Source of the DNA: Candidatus Uhrbacteria bacterium CG_4_9_14_3_um_filter_36_7
Lineage (GTDB): Bacteria > Patescibacteriota > Patescibacteriia > UBA9934 > GWF2-40-263
Length of the DNA: 17,153 bases
Assembly (NCBI GenBank): GCA_002791255.1
Contig: PFWS01000008.1
Location: 1-17,153, forward strand
Direction of reading: 5' to 3'
This document shows, in pieces, positions 6,163 to 13,577 of this stretch (the stretch's first letter is position 1; every line of letters starts with the position of its first letter). The notes beneath the pieces are model-generated. The model did no database searches. It was not told the DNA's origin and worked only from the letters and a program-made list of their open reading frames with translations. The position numbers and the translations under genes are program-made.

Positions 6163-8787
6163 TCATGATAAAAAACTATTTTCTTTTTCTTTGAGAAGTT
6201 CAATTTTTTGTTTTGTTGTTTGTTTTTTTTCTTCAAGTTCATCGATAATTTTTTTTGGGGCCTTCATAATAAATTCAGTATTTGAAAGTTTTTGCTCAAT
6301 GTTTTTTAAATAGGATTCAGTTTTTTGGAGCTCGCTTTTAATCCGATTTTTTTCTTTTTCCGTATCAATCATTCCTTCTTGTGAAATAAATCCCTGGATA
6401 CCTCCAACTGCAAACGGGATATTGGATGAAAGAATTTGCTCAGATGAAATAAAAGAAATATCTTGAACACGAGCGAGGGTTTGAATGATCGATTTTTGCG
6501 AAGTCAAAAAAGTATCATGTTCACCTGTAACAAAATAAATAGTTGGTAATAATTGTTTAGGTGCTATCTTATGCTGCGCCCGAATATGACGAATCGCTCC
6601 AATAACTGATTGAAGCAAGATAAAATTATCTTCAATTTTTGAAACATCTTTAAGAAAATGACCTTCAGGAACAGGCCAAGTATGTACCATAAGCAAAGTA
6701 TCACTTTCAAATGATTTCCAAATTTCTTCGGTTACAAATGGCATAAATGGATGCCACATGGTAAGCACGCGCTCAAGCACATAAAGAAGAATTTTTTGAG
6801 TATTTTCATCTTGTTGAATTTTAGCAATCTCCAAGTACCAATCAGCAAAATCAGACCAAGTAAAATCTCGTAAAATTTCTCCTGCTTGAGAAAATTCAAA
6901 TTTTTCAAGATGGTTTGTAACTTGTTCAATAACTTTTTGTAAACGCCCTAAAATCCATTGATCTGCTAAGGTTTTTGGATAAACCTTCTCAACTATTTTC
7001 ACTTGATCTGTTTGAAGAAAAATAAAACGGGTAATATTCCAAAGTTTATTGGTAAAATGGCGAAATCCAGCAATTTTTTCTTTACCTAAATTCAAATCAT
7101 TGCCTGGAGTATTGCCTATCAAAAGTGACAATCTAACTGCATCAGTTCCGTATTCATTAATGATTTCGATCGGATCAATACCATTACCCTTGGATTTACT
7201 CATCTTCTGTCCTTTTTCATCTCGAATCAAACCAGTAAAATAAAGATTTTTGAATGGTGCTTTGTCAGTACGGTACAAACTTAAAATAATCATGCGAAAA
7301 GCCCAGAACGGCAATATGTCACGGCCCATGATCATAGTACTACTTGGATAAAATTCCTTAAAATCTTTGCCACCCGGAAAACCCAGTGTTGAATAGGCCC
7401 ATTGTCCAGAAGAAAACCAAGTGTCAAAAGTGTCTTCATCTTGTTTCCAACTTTCGCCAGGTGATGCAATTTGCGAAACTATTTCATTACCCTTATACCA
7501 AACTGGAATTCTCGGACCCCACCAAATTTGGCGACTAATACACCAATCTCGAATATTATCAATCCAATCAAGCATTACTGATTTAAACCGTTCAGGATAA
7601 ATTTTGATTTCATCATTCTCAACGGCTTTGCGAGCTATTTTCTTCAAAGAAAAATTTTTATGATCAACATCCACAAACCATTGCTTGGAAACAAGCGGTT
7701 CAATCGCAGTTTTACACCGTTCACAAACTGACAAATTATTGAGGTATTCTTCTTCTTTTACAAGCAAACCTCTTTTGCGAAGTTCTTCAACTACAGCTTC
7801 ACGTGCCTCTGCAACGGACAAACTACTGAACTTACCAAAACCAAGTCGAATCATCGCCTGCTCATCGATCACTTTAACAATAGGTAGATTATTTTTTTGT
7901 GCCATTTCCCAATCTACTGCTGAATGTGCTGGCGTCACGCCTAGCGCTCCTGTACCAAAAGTAGAATCAACCCCAAAATCCGCAATCACCTTAATACACA
8001 AAGAAACACCGCAAAAATCCACAATAAATTCTTTTCCAATATGTTCCTTATACCGTTTATCACTAACATTCACCGCCACCGCTGTATCACCAAGTTTTGT
8101 TTCCGGTCGAGTGGTAGAAATAGAAAAAGGAAAATCACTACTGTATTTAAATGTATACAGTTTGGTCACTCGTTCCTCATGTTCAACCTCAACATCAGAA
8201 AGTGCGGTCGCACAACGTGGACACCAATTGATAATCCGCTCTCCTCGATAAATCATTCCATGACCATCGCTATCAACTTCATGATACATATTAATAAAAG
8301 TTTCCAAGACAATGTTCACCACATTTTCATCCATGGTAAATTTCTCTCGAGACCAATCCGCTGACAGACCAATCTTTTTCTCCTGTCCGCGCATGTACTT
8401 AGCGCGATCCAAACAAAAATTATAAATTTCTTTATAAAAAGCTTCCCGCCCCAAATGATGTCGCGTAATTCCACGTTCTTTCTTTATTTTCTTTTCATAC
8501 ACTACTTGTGATTGAATACCAGCATGATCTTTACCAGGCAAAAGCAGTGTTTTTTCACCTTTCATTCTGTGGTAACGCCCAAGTAAATCCATTACTACAT
8601 AACCTGAAGCATGCCCAACGTGCATTTCACCATTGGCATTTGGCGGAGGTAAAATAATACTATAGGCTTGTGCATTTTGTGCAATATTTAAATTATCTGG
8701 ATTAAAAAAACCGCTTGTTTCCCATAAAGCATAAATCTCATTCTCAATCTCTGCTGGCTCGTAGGTTTTTGCAATGTTTTTTTTCAT
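6163..8787 (-). CDS. valS: Valyl-tRNA synthetase
   Basis: 874 residues, full length. Charges tRNA-Val and edits misactivated threonine. The HIGH motif is HVGH at 56-59 (PPPNANGEMHVGH). The CP1 editing domain is at about 205-340, with STTRPET and TPAHSAVDWE. Two CxxC knuckles (WCPRC about 189-192 and CERC about 355-358) probably bind zinc. KMSKS is at 528-532 (GQKMSKSKGN). The C-terminal coiled-coil tRNA arm is about 805-874 and contains the usual LSNTEFIMKAP motif. Start choice: ATG 8787 opens MKKNIAKTYEPAEIE, matching family N-termini. The frame stays open upstream to a TTG at 8826, but those extra 13 residues look unlike ValRS. First gene of the minus-strand run, divergent from the DHH-like gene. 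Confidence 0.96.
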   Translation of the reverse strand: MKKNIAKTYEPAEIENEIYALWETSGFFNPDNLNIAQNAQAYSIILPPPNANGEMHVGHASGYVVMDLLGRYHRMKGEKTLLLPGKDHAGIQSQVVYEKKIKKERGITRHHLGREAFYKEIYNFCLDRAKYMRGQEKKIGLSADWSREKFTMDENVVNIVLETFINMYHEVDSDGHGMIYRGERIINWCPRCATALSDVEVEHEERVTKLYTFKYSSDFPFSISTTRPETKLGDTAVAVNVSDKRYKEHIGKEFIVDFCGVSLCIKVIADFGVDSTFGTGALGVTPAHSAVDWEMAQKNNLPIVKVIDEQAMIRLGFGKFSSLSVAEAREAVVEELRKRGLLVKEEEYLNNLSVCERCKTAIEPLVSKQWFVDVDHKNFSLKKIARKAVENDEIKIYPERFKSVMLDWIDNIRDWCISRQIWWGPRIPVWYKGNEIVSQIASPGESWKQDEDTFDTWFSSGQWAYSTLGFPGGKDFKEFYPSSTMIMGRDILPFWAFRMIILSLYRTDKAPFKNLYFTGLIRDEKGQKMSKSKGNGIDPIEIINEYGTDAVRLSLLIGNTPGNDLNLGKEKIAGFRHFTNKLWNITRFIFLQTDQVKIVEKVYPKTLADQWILGRLQKVIEQVTNHLEKFEFSQAGEILRDFTWSDFADWYLEIAKIQQDENTQKILLYVLERVLTMWHPFMPFVTEEIWKSFESDTLLMVHTWPVPEGHFLKDVSKIEDNFILLQSVIGAIRHIRAQHKIAPKQLLPTIYFVTGEHDTFLTSQKSIIQTLARVQDISFISSEQILSSNIPFAVGGIQGFISQEGMIDTEKEKNRIKSELQKTESYLKNIEQKLSNTEFIMKAPKKIIDELEEKKQTTKQKIELLKEKENSFLS

Positions 8788-8832
8788 AAGAATCTTCAGT
8801 TTAAGGCAAAAAAATGGTTTAGGCAACTATGC

Positions 8833-8861
8833 TTGACGTGTCTATCTACGAACGTTAAGAT
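8833..8861 (+). promoter_or_regulatory. Promoter for the DHH-like gene
   Basis: TTGACG (8833-8838, five of six -35 bases), a 17-nt spacer, then TAAGAT (8856-8861, four of six -10 bases). The predicted start at about 8868 gives a leader of about 30 nt before ATG 8898. It sits in the 110-bp gap between divergent valS and the DHH-like gene. Confidence 0.6.
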
Positions 8862-8868
8862 GCTGTTT

Positions 8869-8896
8869 CTTTTAAAAACACTCCTTATTTTGACAA
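8869..8896 (-). promoter_or_regulatory. Possible promoter for the valS run
   Basis: On the minus strand, TTGTCA (8891-8896, five of six), a 16-nt spacer and TAAAAG (8869-8874, four of six). The predicted leader to valS ATG 8787 is about 75 nt. It overlaps the + strand promoter's start region, so the two divergent promoters could interfere. The call is weak because the spacer is short and the -10 imperfect. Confidence 0.35.
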
Positions 8897-8897
8897 C

Positions 8898-10031
8898 ATG
8901 GCCCTCAAACCGAGTCAACAATTTTTTGAGCTCATAAAACGAAGCCAGGCTCCTTTGCTTATTATTCCCACACGTACTCAAACAGATGGTTATGCTTCGG
9001 CTATTGCTTGTGGACAAATGCTCAATAAATTACAAAAACAACCAACTATAGTTGCGGTGGACGGGCCTGTTCCTGTTTATTTAAGTTTCTTAAAACAACA
9101 CGAACAAGTGCAAACAACTCTTACTGAACTTCGCAAACTTCTGATTATTCTTCCAACCTCAAAAACCAAAATAGCCCACATTCAACAAGAGTCAAAGGAT
9201 GGATTTGCATCTATCTCAATTGTTCCAGATCAAGGATTTTGGAAGGAGCATGAAATCCAAATCGTCCATTCAGGTTATCGGTTTGATCTTATTATCTGCT
9301 TTGGAGCCAGTGATCTTGAAGCTTGTAGCCACCTTTACCAAGATCACCCTGAATTCTTTTTTCAAACACCTATTGTTAATATTGATCACTGCCCAGCAAA
9401 TGAATATTTTGGACAAATTAATCTAGTTGATTTAAATGCGTGTTCTACTTCAGAAATTTGTTTTCATTTGTTTGAAGAACATGCTGCTGATTTTATTGAT
9501 GAGCCTATGGCAACCGCACTTCTAACTGGTATTATTGCTAAAACAAAAAGTTTTAAGACTACTAATGTCCGGCCGCACACCCTTCAAACTGCTAGTCGAC
9601 TCATTCAAAAAGGAGCGCAACGAGAAATGATTATTCAGCATCTGTACCGAACACGATCGCTTTCAACCCTGCGTTTATGGGGTCGGGCTCTGGCAAGACT
9701 TAAACATTTACCTGAACAACAAATTGTTTGGACTCTTCTTTCCCGACAAGATTTTATTCATGCAGGAGCAGAAGAAACTGATTTACCTGACATTATTCAT
9801 GAATTACTTTCAACTTCACCTGAAGCAAAAAAAATTCTTTTGCTTTATGAAGATCAAGATCAAAATATTTGTGCGATTTTGCATGTTGAACCACCACTTG
9901 ATGCCATGGAACTTTCCTATCCATTTAGACCTGCTGGAACTCGCGAACAAGCTCGCATGTGTTTTATTGGCAAAAATCTTATTCAAGCAGAAAAAGAAAT
10001 TTTCACTCATTTACAAAAGACATCCCAATAA
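8898..10031 (+). CDS. DHH-family phosphoesterase-like protein, catalytic motifs lost
   Basis: 377 residues with the NrnA/DHH-DHHA1 layout: DHH domain about 15-240, C-terminal DHHA1-like part about 255-370. The family hydrolyses nanoRNA or (cyclic) dinucleotides using Mn ions held by His/Asp residues. Here these are mostly changed. Motif I is TQTDGYAS (D30 kept, the second Asp is Y32, no His at the usual place). Motif II has G136 where Asp is expected (ICFGASDLE). Motif III is D163-H164-C165, not DHH. Motif IV has K215 in place of Asp (GIIAKTKSF). The DHHA1 GGGH motif is also absent. Surrounding scaffold sequence (NEYFGQINLVDLNACSTSE) is well preserved, so it looks like a maintained pseudoenzyme and not a decaying gene. 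ATG 8898 has no Shine-Dalgarno. Single-gene unit with its own promoter and terminator. Confidence 0.8.
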   Translation: MALKPSQQFFELIKRSQAPLLIIPTRTQTDGYASAIACGQMLNKLQKQPTIVAVDGPVPVYLSFLKQHEQVQTTLTELRKLLIILPTSKTKIAHIQQESKDGFASISIVPDQGFWKEHEIQIVHSGYRFDLIICFGASDLEACSHLYQDHPEFFFQTPIVNIDHCPANEYFGQINLVDLNACSTSEICFHLFEEHAADFIDEPMATALLTGIIAKTKSFKTTNVRPHTLQTASRLIQKGAQREMIIQHLYRTRSLSTLRLWGRALARLKHLPEQQIVWTLLSRQDFIHAGAEETDLPDIIHELLSTSPEAKKILLLYEDQDQNICAILHVEPPLDAMELSYPFRPAGTREQARMCFIGKNLIQAEKEIFTHLQKTSQ

Positions 10032-10046
10032 TCTGGGATGTCTTTT
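10015..10046 (+). terminator. Bidirectional terminator of two convergent genes
   Basis: A perfect 13-bp stem, AAAAGACATCCCA (10015-10027) with TGGGATGTCTTTT (10034-10046), and a 6-nt loop. The A and T ends make it a terminator on both strands. It serves the + strand DHH-like gene and the minus-strand ligase/TPR gene that ends at 10068. The DHH-like gene's TAA (10029-10031) lies in the loop, so the last codons form the left arm. Confidence 0.85.
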
Positions 10047-10067
10047 CAATTTTAGTCATCGAATAAC

Positions 10068-12554
10068 CTATTCTTCGGAGTCTTCTGTTTCTTCTGTTAC
10101 ATCTTCATGATCAAGACTTGTTGCTGATTCTTCACCTTCTTCAACGGGCTTTGGAAGAGTGGTGGTTGATTGTCCTTTTTTAAGAGCCATAAGACGTTCT
10201 GCTACCATTTGGTTTTCTGGATTTAGATCAACAACAGATTGTACTTGTTCAATAGCGCCAGACATATTTCCTTCTATTTCATAAATGGAAGCCAAATACC
10301 AACGAGCATCCGAATATTTTGGTTGAAGTCCAATAATACGTTCGAACTCAGTTTTTGCTAGTGTATAATTTTGCTGACGAACATAAAGTATACCAAGTTG
10401 GAAACCAATACCTACATCAAGTGGTGCATAGTTACGTAGTGCCTTCATACGAGTGGTTGCTTCATCTAAACGACCTTGTCGCTCATAAACCGCAGCTAAA
10501 TAATAGTGGGCTACGGCATAATCTGTCTTTAATACAATAGCTTGGTTTAATGCTTCTTCAGCTTTTGCAAGAGCTTGTTTTTCAAGCTCAACGGCTTTTT
10601 TAACAATTTCTTGATCTTTGTTTTGTTTAAGTGTTCGAGCCCTATCAGCAACTAGCAAATAAACACGCGCTTGGTTTGCTTTATGAAGAGGGTTATTTGG
10701 TTCAAGTTTAGATGCCTGTTCAAAAGAAGCAATAGCTACAGCATCCGCATTATTTACAAGCGACATAAACTCTTGAAAAAGAGAGCCACGAACCATCCAG
10801 TTAAGAACATTTGCTGGAGCAATGGCAATAGCTTGCTCAACAGATTGTATACTTGCTGTTGTAAGACCCTGAATTTGTTTTATTTGCTCAGGAGTACGAT
10901 CTTTTCCCTCTTCAGGCTTTGTTTCAAGTAGCACACTGCGTACACGCAATAAAAGCGCTTGGCTTAAATTTCGATAATAAACATCACTTAATGAATTTGC
11001 TTGTGTTGCTACACGAAGTGGCTCAATAACTTCACTTGCAGAGGCACCTGCACGATCAAGACGAACCGCATGGGCAAAAGCAATTTCTGAACGATAGCGT
11101 TGTCCTGTGATAAAAAGAACTACAAGCACACCAAGTGTCACAACTACAAATCCAAAAGAAGATAAAAGCCCAAGCTTTGGAGATTTTGAAAAATCAGTTT
11201 CTTTGATCTTAGACATCGTGTGGCTTGCTAGTAAACCAGCAAATCCCCAAAATAAAAACTGGAGGGTTAAATTCGAAGAATACAAAATAAGTGAGAGTGA
11301 AAGCGCGGCCCAGGCGCAAAACACTACATAGGTTAATTTCCATTCTTCGTGTTCGCGTTCACGTAAAAGACGCCCAAGGGCCTTAATTGCCACAGCTACA
11401 ACAAAAACCATCCAAAGTAAAATTCCAATAATTCCAAGCGTTGCTGTAGTTGTAAGAATATGTGTTTTTGCTCGATCAAAACGTACATTCCAAAAACGTG
11501 TTCCATTTATTGAACTTGGTCGATATTTCGCGTAATCATAAGAAAAGGTTCCAGGACCAGATCCTAATAAAAATGATTTTGGTCCTTCTTTTAATACTTG
11601 CCAAACAATCGATCGACTGACTTCATGACTTGGCGAAACAATAATTGGAAACCCAAGACGAAATGGTGAACGAATGAATAAGAATAAAACACTAACAAGC
11701 AAAAGAATTAGTGGTAGCAAGAAGCGTCGCGTGTCTGGAAATTCGGTTTGTTGTATAAATGCAAACACAATAAGAAGAACGAGTCCAAAAATATTCATGA
11801 CCCACAAAATCCAAAAATCAACCGAAATAAGAACAAGAAGATTAACAACTACAACTACACCAATAAGTATTTTTTGTAAAAGCGCACGACGGCCTTCATG
11901 AAGTAGTTCTGGTTTTTGTCGACGTGAAACAAGCCAAAGACCAACACCAAGAAGCATTACAAAAGAAAGAAACGTGGCAAATGTATTAATCGTACCAACT
12001 GGATTAAATCCCTTACCAATAAATGGAGATAATGCACCAAAAACTGCAAGTAGTGTAGCAACACCTGAAATAGCAGCAGAAATAAGTAATGCAGAAAAAA
12101 TACCACGTTGGACATCAGCCTGTGCACATGCATTCATGATCACATAAAAAAGCACAACAAACATGAGTGTGGTAAGAAAACTTGTATATTCCTGAGAAGC
12201 CTGACCAACCCATGATTGATATCCAGCTAAAGAAAAAATAGATGAAAACAAAACACCAACGATTAAAAGAAGAGGAATAATATTTAACCATCCATATCGT
12301 ACAGTGAGACGTTTTTCCATCACCATGGATCCAAGCCACGCCATAAATGAAACAAGACTAAGCACAATTAAAATAGTCTGCTTATTTACTTCAAATGCAT
12401 CCATGGTCCATGGGAGGAAAAAAATCGGAATGAGAAAAAATAAAAGATACAGTGACCCACGCATAATTTTTCCATAAAACGTTGAACGCGAAAGAGGGGT
12501 CTTTCGACGACGTGTGGAAGATATGGCAGACCCATTTATAGCGGAAGAATCCAT
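10068..12554 (-). CDS. O-antigen ligase/polymerase-like membrane protein with C-terminal TPRs
   Basis: 828 residues. The N-terminal half (about 33-485) has roughly ten to twelve hydrophobic segments. A large extracytoplasmic loop carries GSGPGTFSYDY (331-341) and H365 in RAKTHIL, the usual Wzy/WaaL-type signature region before TLGIIG. After the last TM (about 466-484) come TPR-like helices at about 575-620, 680-710, 713-745 and 748-780, then an acidic tail (about 804-828). The family transfers or polymerises undecaprenyl-linked glycans outside the membrane; some members O-glycosylate proteins. Which reaction applies here cannot be read from sequence. The TPRs may dock a partner. ATG 12554 has no Shine-Dalgarno but lies about 48 nt below a good promoter. 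It is next to a giant surface protein gene, a possible glycosylation target (inference). Confidence 0.82.
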   Translation of the reverse strand: MDSSAINGSAISSTRRRKTPLSRSTFYGKIMRGSLYLLFFLIPIFFLPWTMDAFEVNKQTILIVLSLVSFMAWLGSMVMEKRLTVRYGWLNIIPLLLIVGVLFSSIFSLAGYQSWVGQASQEYTSFLTTLMFVVLFYVIMNACAQADVQRGIFSALLISAAISGVATLLAVFGALSPFIGKGFNPVGTINTFATFLSFVMLLGVGLWLVSRRQKPELLHEGRRALLQKILIGVVVVVNLLVLISVDFWILWVMNIFGLVLLIVFAFIQQTEFPDTRRFLLPLILLLVSVLFLFIRSPFRLGFPIIVSPSHEVSRSIVWQVLKEGPKSFLLGSGPGTFSYDYAKYRPSSINGTRFWNVRFDRAKTHILTTTATLGIIGILLWMVFVVAVAIKALGRLLREREHEEWKLTYVVFCAWAALSLSLILYSSNLTLQFLFWGFAGLLASHTMSKIKETDFSKSPKLGLLSSFGFVVVTLGVLVVLFITGQRYRSEIAFAHAVRLDRAGASASEVIEPLRVATQANSLSDVYYRNLSQALLLRVRSVLLETKPEEGKDRTPEQIKQIQGLTTASIQSVEQAIAIAPANVLNWMVRGSLFQEFMSLVNNADAVAIASFEQASKLEPNNPLHKANQARVYLLVADRARTLKQNKDQEIVKKAVELEKQALAKAEEALNQAIVLKTDYAVAHYYLAAVYERQGRLDEATTRMKALRNYAPLDVGIGFQLGILYVRQQNYTLAKTEFERIIGLQPKYSDARWYLASIYEIEGNMSGAIEQVQSVVDLNPENQMVAERLMALKKGQSTTTLPKPVEEGEESATSLDHEDVTEETEDSEE

Positions 12555-12608
12555 ACAATCAGTAAAAAATTAAATTAATAGTAAACTGTAAATAATTAAG
12601 ATGTCCTG

Positions 12609-12637
12609 ATTTTACCAAAAACAATACGATGTGTCAG
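12609..12637 (-). promoter_or_regulatory. Promoter for the ligase/TPR gene
   Basis: On the minus strand, CTGACA (12632-12637, five of six), exactly 17 nt, then TAAAAT (12609-12614, five of six). The predicted start at about 12602 gives a 48-nt AT-rich leader before ATG 12554. It begins about 30 bp past the stop of the upstream one-TM protein gene, so the ligase gene can be made independently. Confidence 0.6.
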
Positions 12638-12666
12638 GGGTAAGGCTGTGGAAGAAAGCCTATTTT

Positions 12667-13143
12667 TTATTCATTTTTATATTGTAAAATCGCTTGCAAA
12701 ACCTTTGAATCAGATTTCATATCTTCAATAAAAAGAATATGTTGTGCAAGTATATCCATACTATCTAGTGGTCCATGTACTTCATTTCCAAGCTTAAGAA
12801 TAGTAAAATCACTTTTTTCATTAAGATTTGCAGCTCCTTGTTGCACATAATAAACATCCGAAAGCCGATAAATATCTGATTTAGGCCCTGTGAGCTTACC
12901 AAAATAAACTTGCCCATTATCAAGAAAAACAGCTTGGTATTCAGACTGCCTTTGAAATGATCCTAAAGCGGTATTTTTTAAAATAAATAACAAACTAATA
13001 ATCGCGGCAGCAAAAATAACAATTAAAACAACAAGAAAAAAAACTCGAGCAGTCTTTTTTTTACTCAGAGCTTTTTCTTCTTGTGCACCATACAATGGTG
13101 GTTTTCTCGAAAATGATGGATTCATTTTTGATTCAATGGGCAT
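12667..13143 (-). CDS. One-TM conserved CPR protein of unknown function
   Basis: 158 residues. A basic cytoplasmic N-terminus (KALSKKKTAR) leads into one membrane helix at about 32-56, leaving a ~100-residue domain that is probably outside. That domain has regular short motifs: AVFLDNGQVYFGKL (71-84), LSDVYYV (94-100), LKLGNEVHGPLDSM (116-129) and ILFIEDMKSDSKV (136-148). I recognise this motif set from hypothetical proteins of many Patescibacteria genomes, but no function is known to me. The NGQVYFGKL and DVYYV pattern suggests a small beta-barrel, which is inference. Start: ATG 13143 is used; ATG at residue 7 is an alternative. Neither has a Shine-Dalgarno. It lies between the giant surface protein and the ligase/TPR gene. 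Confidence 0.75.
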   Translation of the reverse strand: MPIESKMNPSFSRKPPLYGAQEEKALSKKKTARVFFLVVLIVIFAAAIISLLFILKNTALGSFQRQSEYQAVFLDNGQVYFGKLTGPKSDIYRLSDVYYVQQGAANLNEKSDFTILKLGNEVHGPLDSMDILAQHILFIEDMKSDSKVLQAILQYKNE

Positions 13144-13169
13144 AAGTTAAGGAATGAAATTAAGAATCT

Positions 13170-13175
13170 ATTTTA
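13170..13175 (-). promoter_or_regulatory. Possible -10 element for the one-TM protein gene
   Basis: TAAAAT on the minus strand, preceded by GG as in the ligase/TPR gene's -10. The leader would be about 20 nt. The -35 position is only T-rich, so this is a partial match. It lies just downstream of the surface protein's terminator, where a new promoter is needed. Confidence 0.35.
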
Positions 13176-13193
13176 CCTAAAAATAAGAAAACA

Positions 13194-13223
13194 AAAAAGC
13201 AGGGGGTTTATTCCCTGCTTTTT
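13194..13223 (-). terminator. Terminator of the giant surface protein gene
   Basis: An 11-bp stem, AAAAAGCAGGG (13194-13204) with CCCTGCTTTTT (13213-13223), and an 8-nt loop. On the minus strand the stem is followed by TTTTTTG and further T-rich DNA. It begins about 15 bp past the surface protein's TAA. It separates that gene from the one-TM protein gene. Confidence 0.8.
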
Positions 13224-13238
13224 CTTTTAGTTCAGATT

Positions 13239-13577
13239 TTATTCTTGAGCTAATCCATCATCTGCCACGACTTCAGAAGAACTATCTACTGATGAATCTA
13301 CAGCTGAATCAAATGATTCTTCAACTACAGGTTCTTGGTCAGCAACTGCTTCAACTACTTCTTCTTCAACTACATTTGCAATTGGTTCTGCTTCTACGAC
13401 TGGCTCTTGAACATCAGTGGAGGAAGTATCATCTGATAATTCTTCTTGGCTGGTTGATTCATTAACTACTTCTTCTTCAACTACAGTTTCTTCTGTGGTG
13501 GTTGATTCTTCTTCAACTGGTTCAGATGGAGTTTCTTCTGGAAGAATTGGGGTTGTTGATTCTGCAATTACTCCATC
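13239..13577 (-). other. Acidic low-complexity C-terminal tail
   Basis: About 112 residues rich in Glu, Asp, Ser, Thr and Val with no Lys, Arg or His. Blocks such as VVEEEVV and EEPVVEE recur. At DNA level a 21-nt stretch (ACTACTTCTTCTTC and following, + strand) occurs near 13355 and again near 13465, so slippage or local duplication may have shaped its length. It is probably disordered and may serve secretion, charge or calcium binding. Confidence 0.7.

Noticed and set aside
7685..8251. 188-codon + strand ORF
   Set aside because: It lies wholly within valS, which has intact motifs throughout; the composition is that of a reverse-strand shadow.
8788..8826. Longer valS N-terminus from TTG 8826
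   Set aside because: The extra residues MPKPFFCLKLKIL do not look like ValRS and ATG 8787 gives the expected N-terminus.
13340..13510. CRISPR-like or tandem repeats of CTTCTTCAACTAC
   Set aside because: They are irregular codon repeats for Glu/Val runs in the acidic tail, with no constant spacer length.
13530..13544. LPEET as a possible sortase signal
   Set aside because: It lacks the final Gly, and no hydrophobic segment or basic tail follows; more than 90 acidic residues do.
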